Positions 33,871 to 41,989 of a stretch of 64,000 bases of DNA are shown in pieces (positions within the stretch are counted from its first letter, which is position 1; the number at the start of each line of letters is the position of its first letter). Under the pieces are notes generated by a model that was not told the DNA's origin, searched no databases, and saw only the letters and a list, made by a program, of their open reading frames with translations. A program made the position numbers and the translations under genes. This stretch comes from Arcanobacterium pluranimalium. Its GTDB lineage: Bacteria; Actinomycetota; Actinomycetes; Actinomycetales; Actinomycetaceae. The stretch is from NCBI RefSeq assembly GCF_016907845.1, contig NZ_JAFBCS010000001.1, positions 1,116,001 to 1,180,000 on the forward strand. Direction: 5' to 3'.

Positions 33871-34031
33871 GCCAGCACATGATTGAGATTCTCCCTGCTG
33901 GCACACATACCGCTGATACTACCGGGCCGCCACCCCCACCACAGGAGACTGCGATAGTGGTTGAGCCCATCGAAGCACACCTGGATTTAACAGTCCCGAT
34001 CCTCGATATTCTCACCAGCCCCGACCTCTAA
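33867..34031 (+). CDS. 54-residue small phage protein
   Basis: ATG at 33867 overlaps the preceding stop (ATGA). The product starts MSQHMIEILPAG, has a run of five prolines (TTGPPPPPQE) in the middle and ends in a hydrophobic-acidic stretch (HLDLTVPILDILTSPDL). A strong terminator follows eight bases after the stop. Translational coupling and position support a real gene; function unknown. Confidence 0.55.
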   Translation: MSQHMIEILPAGTHTADTTGPPPPPQETAIVVEPIEAHLDLTVPILDILTSPDL

Positions 34032-34038
34032 CCCTGTT

Positions 34039-34070
34039 ACCCGCGCCAAGGATGGTGCGGGTTTTCTTTT
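34039..34070 (+). terminator. Intrinsic terminator after tail module
   Basis: ACCCGCGCCA / TGGTGCGGGT stem (one G-T pair), AGGA loop, followed by TTTTCTTTT. Separates the tail genes from the lysis genes. Confidence 0.85.
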
Positions 34071-34102
34071 GTCAACTATCTTCGTAAGAAAGGGACACTG
34101 TT

Positions 34103-34558
34103 ATGCCTGTGAAAGCCCTATGGGTTGTCACCCAAACCAGTATCGCCACACTCGCGGCGGGAATCGCTGCGTTTCTCGGAGGCCTCGACGGCCTCATCTA
34201 TGCGCTTATTGCCTTCGTTGTCGCCGATTACATCACCGGAGTGCTTGCCGCGATCTCGGAGCGGCGCGTCTCTAGCGCGATTGGGTTTAAAGGAATCAGC
34301 CGTAAGGTCGTGCTCTTTGCTCTCATTGGTCTTGCTCATCTCCTTGACGTTCACGTTATCGGCACGCCCGGTGTATTACGCACTGCCACCATCGTCTTCT
34401 ACCTGTCCAACGAAGGCATCTCCCTTGTGGAAAACGCTACCCGGCTTGGACTACCCGTACCTCAGCAAATCCGTGACGCTCTCGAGCTGATCGCTAACCG
34501 TCGTGAGCAACGACCACCACTAACCGACCCTGCACAATTGAAGGAGAACAACAAATGA
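34103..34558 (+). CDS. Phage holin (TIGR01593-type)
   Basis: 151 residues with three to four hydrophobic helices and the pattern LDGLIYALIAFVVADYITGVLAAISERRVSSAIGFKGISRKVVLFALIGLAHLLD, typical of the toxin-secretion/phage-lysis holin family. It forms membrane lesions that release the endolysin. RBS AGAAAGGGA precedes the ATG; its stop overlaps the amidase start (ATGA), giving coupled synthesis of the lysis pair. Confidence 0.92.
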   Translation: MPVKALWVVTQTSIATLAAGIAAFLGGLDGLIYALIAFVVADYITGVLAAISERRVSSAIGFKGISRKVVLFALIGLAHLLDVHVIGTPGVLRTATIVFYLSNEGISLVENATRLGLPVPQQIRDALELIANRREQRPPLTDPAQLKENNK

Positions 34559-35388
34559 AAAATTGGGACACTCTTGACGCTGACGAGAACCAGATCCTTG
34601 CTACACATTTCACGCCCGGCCGGTCAGGACGGCGCATCGACAAGATCATCATCCACCACAACGCTGGCAACCTCACCATCGCTGGCTGCTACCAGGTGTG
34701 GCAGACCCGGCCTGCTTCCGCTCACTATCAAGTCGATAGCAATGGGCGCATCGGACAGCTCGTGTGGGACCGGAACACCGCCTGGCATGCAGGGAACTGG
34801 GAAGCCAACACCACCAGTATTGGTATCGAGCACGCCGATATCTCCTCTAACCCGTGGCGCATCTCGGATGCCTGTCTCGACAACGGCGCACACCTCGTCG
34901 CAGCATTATGCAAGTTCTACCAGCTCGGCCGTCCCACGTGGGGTAAGAACGTGTTCGGGCACAAGAACTTCTCCGCTACCCAATGCCCAGCATCGCTGGC
35001 CGGCACTCAGCATGCTGCATATATGGCGCGAGCCCAGTACTGGTACGACCAGATGACCGGCAAAGATCCCGTGCCGAAGCAGCCTGCGAAGCCTGCGCCG
35101 ACACCCGCACCGTCAGTGAACATCGACGCGCTCGCTGACGCTGTGATTCGTGGCGAGTACGGCAACGGTAATGAGCGCAAGCGCCGCCTCGGGGCGAACT
35201 ATGCCGCCGTCCAGAAGCGCGTGAACGAGAAACTCGCAGGCAACACCTCCAAGCCGAGCGTGAATATTGATGCGCTGGCGGATGCGGTAATCCGTGGCGA
35301 GTACGGCAACGGCGAGGAACGTAAACGCCGTCTTGGTGCGAACTATGCCGTCGTCCAGGCGCGTGTGAATCAGAAACTCGGCTACTAA
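34555..35388 (+). CDS. Phage endolysin: N-acetylmuramoyl-L-alanine amidase with two CW_7 repeats
   Basis: 277 residues. Residues 15-160 are an Amidase_2 zinc domain (IIHHNAG; AWHAGNW; GHKNFSATQCP give the His/His/Cys ligands). After a lysine/proline linker, two ~40-residue CW_7 (Cpl-7-type) cell-wall-binding repeats follow (about 188-228 and 235-276), each reading VNIDALADAVIRGEYGNG..RKRRLGANYA. It cleaves the amide between muramic acid and the stem peptide. A strong terminator follows. Confidence 0.93.
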   Translation: MKNWDTLDADENQILATHFTPGRSGRRIDKIIIHHNAGNLTIAGCYQVWQTRPASAHYQVDSNGRIGQLVWDRNTAWHAGNWEANTTSIGIEHADISSNPWRISDACLDNGAHLVAALCKFYQLGRPTWGKNVFGHKNFSATQCPASLAGTQHAAYMARAQYWYDQMTGKDPVPKQPAKPAPTPAPSVNIDALADAVIRGEYGNGNERKRRLGANYAAVQKRVNEKLAGNTSKPSVNIDALADAVIRGEYGNGEERKRRLGANYAVVQARVNQKLGY

Positions 35389-35415
35389 CCCCAACCAGCG
35401 ATCTGCTGACTACAT

Positions 35416-35460
35416 GGCCCCGCTGCTGCCTCGCTTCGAGGTGGTGGCGGGGCCATTTTT
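35416..35460 (+). terminator. Intrinsic terminator after endolysin
   Basis: GGCCCCGC...GCGGGGCC with inner CCTCG/CGAGG pairing and a TTTTT run at 35456-35460. End of the late transcript. Confidence 0.9.
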
Positions 35461-35548
35461 CGTTTTCCTGGCCAAGGGGGAGTGGGTGGTTATAAATCGG
35501 TGTGGCTCGAAGCCCTGTCAGTAGAGACCTACTGATGAGGAGAGCGCC

Positions 35549-35956
35549 GTGGCGAGTGAGATTACCCGTGAGCAAGTGATGGAGCTACGCCGCCGAGGCG
35601 CATCGTATGGGCAGATCGCCACCAGTTTGGGCATGTCACGCAACACGGTGAAGTCAATCTGCCGCAGAGCCAACATCACCACCGCCCCGGCAGTCGAGTC
35701 TGAGCCTGCAAAGGTATGCGAACACTGCAACGGCCATATCGAGCCAGCGGTAGCAGGGCAAAGGTTCTGCTGCGATGTGTGCCGCCTGGCGTGGTGGCAT
35801 GCCCACCCGGAGCGGCTCAACCGGCAAGCGATCTACACCTTCACCTGCGCCGCCTGCGGTGAGGGTTTCGATGCCTACGGAAACAAGCACCGCAAGTACT
35901 GCTCGCACCCGTGCTATATCCGCCACCGCTTCAACACCCGAGGTGGCAGACCATGA
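35549..35956 (+). CDS. HTH plus zinc-finger DNA-binding protein
   Basis: 135 residues from GTG 35549 (RBS GAGGAGAG). The N-terminus is a sigma-like or resolvase-like helix-turn-helix (REQVMELRRRGASYGQIATSLGMSRNTVKSICRRA). The C-terminal two thirds holds two zinc-ribbon-like sites, CEHCNG...CCDVC and CAACGEGF...YCSHPC. Such proteins commonly precede paired serine recombinases in mobile elements and are candidates for recombination directionality factor or regulator. Next gene overlaps by four bases. Confidence 0.75.
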   Translation: MASEITREQVMELRRRGASYGQIATSLGMSRNTVKSICRRANITTAPAVESEPAKVCEHCNGHIEPAVAGQRFCCDVCRLAWWHAHPERLNRQAIYTFTCAACGEGFDAYGNKHRKYCSHPCYIRHRFNTRGGRP

Positions 35957-36141
35957 CCAGCGAGATCTTCGATGCCGAAGTCGACCTCACCCGCCAGGTC
36001 GCCTTCATCGATCAACTTGCTCAGGCCGGTGCGCTCACCGAACAGGAAGCGAACACTGTTCTTGCCCGAATCGCAGACGAGTCGGCAGCTGTGGTGGGGG
36101 CGCTGATTGTGCGGGTTCGACTGGATAAAACGCGGGTTTAG
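35953..36141 (+). CDS. SHOCT-like small protein of the recombinase operon
   Basis: 62 residues from ATG 35953, overlapping the HTH/Zn gene stop (ATGA). The central part (RQVAFIDQLAQAGALTEQEANTVLARIADESA) has the short helix-turn-helix form of SHOCT domains (LxxLxxxGxITxxEFxxxKxxLL), which recur next to recombinase genes in Gram-positive elements. Role unknown; it may modulate the recombinases encoded just downstream. Confidence 0.6.
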   Translation: MTSEIFDAEVDLTRQVAFIDQLAQAGALTEQEANTVLARIADESAAVVGALIVRVRLDKTRV

Positions 36142-36207
36142 AGCGTACATGGATACAACCACTAAACCCCTAGCCAACAAAGGAAAACGAAGGGCGAAAG
36201 GAGATTG

Positions 36208-37461
36208 ATGCACGTGGGTGAGATGAGGGTGATCCCAGCAAAACTAGTCCGGCCACAGCGGTTGAAGGTTGCGGCCTATGCGCGGGTGTCCACCGAGCAA
36301 GAACGCCAGTTGTCGTCGATCGCCGCCCAAGTCTCGCACTACTCTCATCTGATTCAATCCACTCCTGGTTGGGATTATGTGGGTGTGTTCATCGACGAAG
36401 GCATCACCGGCACCTCCACCAAACATCGCGACGGATTCAATGACCTCATGGACACTGCCCGGGCGGGTGGCATCGATGTGATTTTGACGAAGTCGATCTC
36501 CCGGCTCGCCCGCAACACCGTTGACCTGCTCGGCACTGTGCGTGAACTGAAAGCCCTCGGGGTGGCGGTGCGGTTTGAGCGTGAACAGATCGACACCGCC
36601 ACCGCTGACGGTGAACTCCTGCTCACCCTGTTGGCATCGTTTGCGCAGGAAGAATCCCGATCCATGTCAAAGAACGTCAAATGGGGGATCAGGAAGAAAT
36701 ACGCCGACGGATTCATGCACTCGCGCCAACCCTACGGCTACCAATACGTCGACGGCGACCTAGAAATCATCGAGGCCGAAGCCGAGATCATCAGAAGGAT
36801 ATTTGCGGAGTTCCTGGCGGGCATCTCACCCGAAGCCACAGCCGCCCAGCTGAATGCTGAAGGGATCACGCCCAGGCGCGGAGCCAAGTTTCGTGGGAAG
36901 ACGATCCGTAAATGGCTCGAAAACGAACTCTACACCGGCCGCGTGATTCTGCAAAAGTACTATCGGCCAAAAGTGTCAGAATCGAACTGTCATACCAACA
37001 CTGGCGAGCTGCCACGCTACCTCGTCGAGGAATCCCACCCGGCGATCATCGACCAAGCCACGTTCGATGCCGTCCAAGCCGAGTTTGCCCGGCGCAGACA
37101 TCTTGGACGTGGAGCCACACCCTCAGGTGGAACTACCGGGCTCACATCTCGGATCGAATGCTCTGTCTGTGGCAGGTTCTATCACCGTCGCACCAAGAAA
37201 CGCCGCGCGTCGACATACAAGTTCTGGTGGTGCGAAACCGCCACCAAAGGCAAAGGCAACCCCTGCCGGGCACCACAAATCCGAGAAACCCACCTCACCC
37301 GGATCTGTACCCGCGTGCTCGGCCTCGACGACTGGGACGACGAGCACGCGCTCACGCACCTGACAAAGATCGTCGTTAACCCCGACCGCACACTCACCAT
37401 CCACACCACCAACCGCGAAACACCGGTGACGGTGAGCCTGGACGCGGGGAGCACACGATGA
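36208..37461 (+). CDS. Large serine recombinase 1
   Basis: 417 residues from ATG 36208 (RBS GAAAGGAG). Resolvase catalytic domain: nucleophile Ser in AYARVSTEQE (about residue 28) and later arginines in SISRLARNTVD. A Recombinase domain (RRIFAEFLAGISPEATAAQLNAEGI) and a zinc ribbon (CSVCGRFYHRRTKKR..CETATKGKGNPCRAP) follow. It should cut att sites by a Ser-linked mechanism. It is shorter than recombinase 2 and lacks the long C-terminal coiled coil. The stop overlaps the next start (ATGA). Confidence 0.93.
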   Translation: MHVGEMRVIPAKLVRPQRLKVAAYARVSTEQERQLSSIAAQVSHYSHLIQSTPGWDYVGVFIDEGITGTSTKHRDGFNDLMDTARAGGIDVILTKSISRLARNTVDLLGTVRELKALGVAVRFEREQIDTATADGELLLTLLASFAQEESRSMSKNVKWGIRKKYADGFMHSRQPYGYQYVDGDLEIIEAEAEIIRRIFAEFLAGISPEATAAQLNAEGITPRRGAKFRGKTIRKWLENELYTGRVILQKYYRPKVSESNCHTNTGELPRYLVEESHPAIIDQATFDAVQAEFARRRHLGRGATPSGGTTGLTSRIECSVCGRFYHRRTKKRRASTYKFWWCETATKGKGNPCRAPQIRETHLTRICTRVLGLDDWDDEHALTHLTKIVVNPDRTLTIHTTNRETPVTVSLDAGSTR

Positions 37462-39044
37462 CCACGACGCAGATCAGGCGCAAGCGAGTCACCGCGATCC
37501 CCGCCACGAAAACACCCGGACACAATGCGGCGCCGGGTCTGGCTCGTCGGCGTAGAGTGGCGGCCTACGCTAGGGTCTCCACCGAAGCCGAGGAACAAGC
37601 CTCCTCCTATGCGGCGCAAATCGACTATTACACCCGCCACATTCAATCGCGTAGCGAGTGGGAATTCGCAGGCATGTATGCCGACGAAGGCATCACCGGC
37701 ACCACCACCAGACACCGCGAGGGCTTCAAAAGCATGATCGCTGACGCCCTTGCCGGAAAAATCGATTTGATCCTCACCAAGAGCGTGTCCCGGTTTGCCC
37801 GCAACACCGTCGATACCCTCACCCACGTCCGCCAGCTCAAAGACGCAGGCGTGGAGGTCTACTTCGAAAAAGAAAACATCTGGACCTTGGACTCTAAAGG
37901 CGAACTACTCATCACCATCATGAGTTCACTTGCCCAAGAAGAATCCCGCTCCATTTCTGAGAACGTCACTTGGGGTCACCGGAAACGCTTCGCCGACGGA
38001 AAAATCATGGTTCCCTACGCCTCACTGCTCGGATACAAGAAAGGCGAAGACGGAAACCTTGCCATCGACGAAACTGAGGCTCCGATCGTGCGGCGCATCT
38101 ACGCCCGCTTCCTTCAAGGTGCAACCTCACAAACCATCGCCAAAGAACTCACAGCCGATGGCATTGCCACTCCGCGCGGCAAAACTGTGTGGCCGCCGTC
38201 CACTGTGCGTTCGATCCTGGCCAACGAGAAATACAAAGGCGACGCGCTCCTACAGAAGAGCTTCACCACCGACTTCCTAACCAAAACCATCAAAGTCAAC
38301 GAAGGTGAAGTACCCCAATACTACGTTACCGGAAACCACGAACCCATCATCAACCCCGCCACCTGGGATGCCGTGCAAGCAGAACTCGCACGCCGCCAAG
38401 GCCGTGGCACCTCCAACACCTACCCCTTTGCCAACAAGATCAAATGCTCCGATTGTGGAGGCTGGTTTGGACGGAAAGTCTGGCACTCCACCAGCAAATA
38501 CCGCCGCCACATCTGGCGCTGCAACAACAAATACAACAAGACCCACTGCTGCGCCACGCCCCACGTCACCGAGGAGAAGATCAAGAACGCGTTCGTCGCA
38601 GCTCTGACCGAGCGCGTCACCGACAACAACGCGCTCGATGACACCATGCGTCTGCTTGATGAAACGGTCTACAACACCCGCGAGCTCGAAACTCAGCAGG
38701 CTGAGTTGGGGGAGCGGATCGAAGAAACCATCATGCTGATGAACCAACTCATCACCACCGCAGCATCCACCGCCCATGACCCCGACGACTACGACCGCCG
38801 CTACCACGAGCTCGAAAACCGACACCAGCAACTCGAAAACGAGCACCAGCAGATCACTAGCCAGATCGACGACCGGCGCAACCGCCGAGCCCAAGCCATC
38901 AAAGTCCGCGACTACCTCGTCACCCAGCCACCCCTCGCATACAGCGACCAAGCCTGGAACACCCTCGTCGACCACGCCACCGTCACCGCTGACGGAGTCA
39001 TCACCATTCTCATGAAAGATGAGATCAGTACTAGCAAGGACTGA
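37458..39044 (+). CDS. Large serine recombinase 2
   Basis: 528 residues: catalytic Ser in AYARVSTEAEEQ (about residue 41), LTKSVSRFARNTVDTL, Recombinase domain (RRIYARFLQGATSQTIAKELTADGI), zinc ribbon (CSDCGGWFGRKVW..WRCNNKY..CCATPHV) and a C-terminal coiled coil (about 405-490) that in such enzymes controls synapsis and direction. Both recombinases of the pair keep the nucleophile, so both could be active; they may work as a heteromer or on different sites. Last clear phage gene. Confidence 0.93.
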   Translation: MTTTQIRRKRVTAIPATKTPGHNAAPGLARRRRVAAYARVSTEAEEQASSYAAQIDYYTRHIQSRSEWEFAGMYADEGITGTTTRHREGFKSMIADALAGKIDLILTKSVSRFARNTVDTLTHVRQLKDAGVEVYFEKENIWTLDSKGELLITIMSSLAQEESRSISENVTWGHRKRFADGKIMVPYASLLGYKKGEDGNLAIDETEAPIVRRIYARFLQGATSQTIAKELTADGIATPRGKTVWPPSTVRSILANEKYKGDALLQKSFTTDFLTKTIKVNEGEVPQYYVTGNHEPIINPATWDAVQAELARRQGRGTSNTYPFANKIKCSDCGGWFGRKVWHSTSKYRRHIWRCNNKYNKTHCCATPHVTEEKIKNAFVAALTERVTDNNALDDTMRLLDETVYNTRELETQQAELGERIEETIMLMNQLITTAASTAHDPDDYDRRYHELENRHQQLENEHQQITSQIDDRRNRRAQAIKVRDYLVTQPPLAYSDQAWNTLVDHATVTADGVITILMKDEISTSKD

Positions 39045-39092
39045 GCCGGACACACCGAGAATTCTGTCGGTGCGCGACCTTAAAATTGGTGC

Positions 39093-39647
39093 ATGGATGT
39101 TGCATCATGGATTTCCGCTGGCGCTGCAATCGTCTCAATCCTTGGCGGCGCATTTGCTTACTATCAGGCGAATCTGTCCAAGAAGGCGAAAACCGAAGCG
39201 ATAGAAGAACGAGAGCGGGCACAACGTGCCGAACAGCGAGCAATCGAAGCAGCTGCAACTGCAGAAAACCACCTGAAAGCGGCGCAGCAACAAGTTCATG
39301 TTCTCGAACAGCACCTGCCCGCAATCGCGACGGCAGTCGAGAAATCTGGAACTGACCTTCAGAACTCACTAACTACTGGAGCGACTCATCAGCCTCGAAT
39401 CGAATGGATCACCGGTAGCCAGTACGCCATCGTCAATCCCAAAGCGACCACGCTGCGAATCGAGAACATCCTCAACAAGGACGCATTCGTCAGACTGGAC
39501 TTGCGGGCCCCCTTTGAAGTACCGCCATCTTCTCAGGCGACATTCCTTGCTCTTGGAGCATGGCAACAACCGCTACCTGACAATCTCATCCTTGATGAAG
39601 TTGGATGTGACGAACCGCTTTACCTAGCGATTCCTCCAAAACGCTGA
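39093..39647 (+). CDS. Membrane-anchored coiled-coil protein, unknown
   Basis: 184 residues: one N-terminal membrane helix (SWISAGAAIVSILGGAFAYYQ), an alanine/glutamate-rich coiled coil (about 30-90) and a beta-rich C-terminal domain (HQPRIEWITGSQYAIVNPKATTLRIENI...). It starts 49 bp after recombinase 2 on the same strand. No family recognised. Base composition lies between prophage and chromosome. It may be the element's last cargo gene or the first host gene. Confidence 0.6.
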   Translation: MDVASWISAGAAIVSILGGAFAYYQANLSKKAKTEAIEERERAQRAEQRAIEAAATAENHLKAAQQQVHVLEQHLPAIATAVEKSGTDLQNSLTTGATHQPRIEWITGSQYAIVNPKATTLRIENILNKDAFVRLDLRAPFEVPPSSQATFLALGAWQQPLPDNLILDEVGCDEPLYLAIPPKR

Positions 39648-39655
39648 AACCAGAA

Positions 39656-39717
39656 GCACCCAGGATGCACCCACCGCGCGTCGTTATGCACCCACCCTCA
39701 CGACTTTTGCACCCACC
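39656..39717. repeat. Direct repeats TGCACCCACC at 21-bp spacing
   Basis: GCACCCACC starts at 39667, 39688 and 39709, exactly 21 bp apart, with a partial copy GCACCCA at 39656. Intervening bases differ. It could be an operator array, a recombinase or plasmid-type iteron site, or the end of an IS21-like element, whose termini carry multiple repeats. Confidence 0.7.
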
Positions 39718-39758
39718 TAGAGCCTTGTATCAAAATGAACGTCTAAGTAACAGTAACG

Positions 39759-39790
39759 AAAGCCGAACGGTGAACAAGCCGTTCGGCTTT
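39759..39790 (+). terminator. Hairpin terminator
   Basis: AAAGCCGAACGG / CCGTTCGGCTTT, a perfect 12-bp stem with an 8-nt loop. A/T-rich ends would let it act on either strand. Confidence 0.75.
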
Positions 39791-39957
39791 CTCATTCGTG
39801 AGGCTGAGTAAGTTGTGCTGGTAAGCTTGCTATGCATACTTACCGGCACTTGAAGGGCACTCATTTTGATATAAAGTGGGCGTCCTTTTTGCTGTCTTGG
39901 GAAGCGTGTTCTGGCTTGTGAACGCAATAATCTGAGCGTTCTCGAGCACAGAAGTTA

Positions 39958-40200
39958 CTAATCTACTGGCCAGACGATTGTAGAAAGGACTCTCAAGAGG
40001 ATGAGCGCGACGATGACGGAGGCTATCGATGCGGCAACAATACCGAGCACGCTTGGCCACTTGACGTCAGGGTTTTTGCGCAGCTCATCTTGGCAGATAT
40101 AAAGCGTAGCAATCTGCGGGACGATAAGGGCGAAGAAAGGGATGCTCAAAAGGCCGACGATCATCCCCGTCCAATACATTCGTTTTGGTTCAATACTCAA
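39958..40200 (-). CDS. Small two-helix membrane protein, unknown
   Basis: 80 residues, start ATG 40200 with GAGGTGAATTTTG upstream. Two hydrophobic helices (GMIVGLLSIPFFALIVPQIATLYI and VLGIVAASIASVIVALILLRVL) flank a charged loop (CQDELRKNPDVKWP). It resembles small membrane proteins of unknown role in actinobacteria. A perfect 14-bp tandem duplication (GTTATGGCACTGTT, 40216-40243) sits in its upstream region. It is the first gene with chromosomal base composition after the prophage. Confidence 0.55.
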   Translation of the reverse strand: MSIEPKRMYWTGMIVGLLSIPFFALIVPQIATLYICQDELRKNPDVKWPSVLGIVAASIASVIVALILLRVLSTIVWPVD

Positions 40201-40516
40201 AATTCACCTCACGACGTTATGGCACTGTTGTTATGGCACTGTTCACCTCTAAAGGCTCTTTGACGAAGAGCCTAGCACAGTGATATTCGGGCTTCATATG
40301 CCGGGGATGTTTAATGTCCTAGTTGTACTCATCATCTGACCCCATCTCTATAAATTGGGGATTATAATCGCCACAAATTTAGGATTATCGCTGCCGAAAT
40401 TTTAGGACTTGACTCGAAAAAGCAACCCTTTTCCTTTGTAAGAAATATTGCAAAATCGTAACGTTACGAGAGTCTGGGTATCTTGGCTTCAACCATATTA
40501 CGTATAGTGAGCAGTG
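40201..40516. other. Intergenic region with duplicated and periodic repeats
   Basis: No gene. It holds the 14-bp tandem duplication at 40216-40243 and three direct repeats of the form AAATTTAGGATTAT at 40352, 40375 and 40397 (22-23 bp apart). The latter begin just after TGACCCC, as in some IS21-family ends. Confidence 0.6.
40352..40410. repeat. Three imperfect direct repeats, 22-23 bp period
   Basis: AAATTGGGGATTAT (40352), AAATTTAGGATTAT (40375) and AAATTTTAGGACTT (40397). They lie about 110 bp upstream of the polysaccharide deacetylase start. Confidence 0.6.
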
Positions 40517-41713
40517 ATGAAACGCCGATATGTTATCGCCTTAGTAGGTGCCGCAATCTTAGTACTGGTGGCGGTGCTACTCGCCGTCGTTAATCCGCTG
40601 CGTGTACGCGTAGAACTTCACGGCGAAGCGGATATCAAGCTTGGCGTGGGGCAGCAGTTCAGCGATCCTGGTGCTTCTGCTCATATCGGGGCGAAACATT
40701 TTCCGGAGTCAATCGCTGAGCTACCGGTGTCGGTCTCAGGAAATGTGCGCACTGATCAGGTAGGGGATACAACGCTCACCTATTCGGCAAACTGGGGCTG
40801 GTGGCATGCCGATGCTACCCGCACTGTGCATGTGGTCGATATGACTCCGCCAGAGTTGAAGTTGAACGGCGAAGCTGTGCTGACGCTGATCGCTGGATCA
40901 AATTTTGTTGATCCGGGCGCGAGCGCGCACGACGACGTCGACGGCGATTTATCCTCGCAGGTGAAAGTTTCTGGTGCGGTTGATTCGCATACGCCAGGGA
41001 AATACGTGCTCACGTATGAAGTTGCGAATAAGTCTGGACAATCTGCTCGCCTCACCCGTGAGGTCACGGTGCTATCGCCGCAATCTGCGCAGGTGGCTCA
41101 CAAGATTGTGTATTTGACTTTCGACGACGGGCCCAGTAATCAAACTGCACGGCTACTTGACGTGCTCAAAGCACACAATGTGAAAGCGACGTTCTTCGTC
41201 ACCGGCTTTGGCGATCCGTCACTCATGGCACGCGAAGCCCAAGAGGGGCATACGGTGGGGATTCATACCTTAACGCACAATTATCGGCAGATATACAGCA
41301 GTTTAGATGCGTACATGGCGGATTTGAACGCGATTAATAACGTGATCGAGGCACAAACGGGCAAGCGGTCGAATTTGGTTCGATTGCCAGGCGGTAGCTC
41401 CAATACTGTGAGTCGCTTTAATCCGGGCATTATGACGACGATTACCAGCGAATTAACCAAGCGCGGCTTTTATTATTTCGATTGGAACGTTTCCAGTGGT
41501 GATGCTGGTGGCGTGCATACGGCCGATCAAGTGTTCAGCAATGTAATTCAAGGTATTTCCCAACATGATGTATCGATGATCCTTCAGCATGACACCAAAC
41601 CTTACAGTGTGGATGCAGTGGCTCGAATCATTGAATGGTGTTTGGCGAACGGCTACACATTCTTGCCTATTGACGCAACGAGTCCAGGCATGCATCATCC
41701 GCTCGCAAACTAG
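40517..41713 (+). CDS. Membrane-anchored polysaccharide deacetylase with two Ig-like domains
   Basis: 398 residues from ATG 40517. An N-terminal signal/anchor helix (YVIALVGAAILVLVAVLLAVV) is followed by two DUF5011/HYR-type Ig-like domains (about 34-115 and 116-190), each with the motif F-x-DPGASAH. A NodB deacetylase domain then carries TFDDGPS (about 206-212) and HTLTHNY, giving the Asp-His-His metal site. It probably removes N-acetyl groups from peptidoglycan or another surface glycan outside the cell, which in pathogens lowers lysozyme sensitivity. Substrate is inferred. Single gene. Confidence 0.88.
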   Translation: MKRRYVIALVGAAILVLVAVLLAVVNPLRVRVELHGEADIKLGVGQQFSDPGASAHIGAKHFPESIAELPVSVSGNVRTDQVGDTTLTYSANWGWWHADATRTVHVVDMTPPELKLNGEAVLTLIAGSNFVDPGASAHDDVDGDLSSQVKVSGAVDSHTPGKYVLTYEVANKSGQSARLTREVTVLSPQSAQVAHKIVYLTFDDGPSNQTARLLDVLKAHNVKATFFVTGFGDPSLMAREAQEGHTVGIHTLTHNYRQIYSSLDAYMADLNAINNVIEAQTGKRSNLVRLPGGSSNTVSRFNPGIMTTITSELTKRGFYYFDWNVSSGDAGGVHTADQVFSNVIQGISQHDVSMILQHDTKPYSVDAVARIIEWCLANGYTFLPIDATSPGMHHPLAN

Positions 41714-41989
41714 AATTGCATGAGCCTCGCTTGAGCTTTTTAGCATACCTAGACGACGTCGCTAGATAATTAGGCGGCTATCGTCTGGATAATTAGGCGG
41801 TTACGTTCTGGATCATCATCAGATCATATTGTTCCGCATGTTGTCTATCTCCGTGTTCTTCTGAGTGCGAAACTGAAAACGTGAAAGCCCGCATACTCTT
41901 CCGGTAGGGTCACAACGTGCCCAAAGTGCACCAAGGCGCCGTCGTCGGGATAAAACCCAGTGGCGAAGCCTCCGTCTACCAGATAAAGA
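41714..41989. other. Intergenic region upstream of BCCT operon
   Basis: No gene supported. It carries two tandem 23-bp direct repeats and weak promoter-like sequence before the BCCT start. Confidence 0.5.
41765..41810. repeat. Two tandem 23-bp repeats upstream of the BCCT operon
   Basis: GATAATTAGGCGG at 41765-41777 and again at 41788-41800; the full 23-bp units differ at only about three positions, and a degenerate third begins GATCATCA at 41811. A two-turn period suggests binding of a regulator as tandem dimers, or a transposon-end array. Confidence 0.65.

Noticed and set aside
39656..39717. CRISPR array
   Set aside because: Repeats are only 9-10 bp with 11-12 bp between them, far below CRISPR dimensions.
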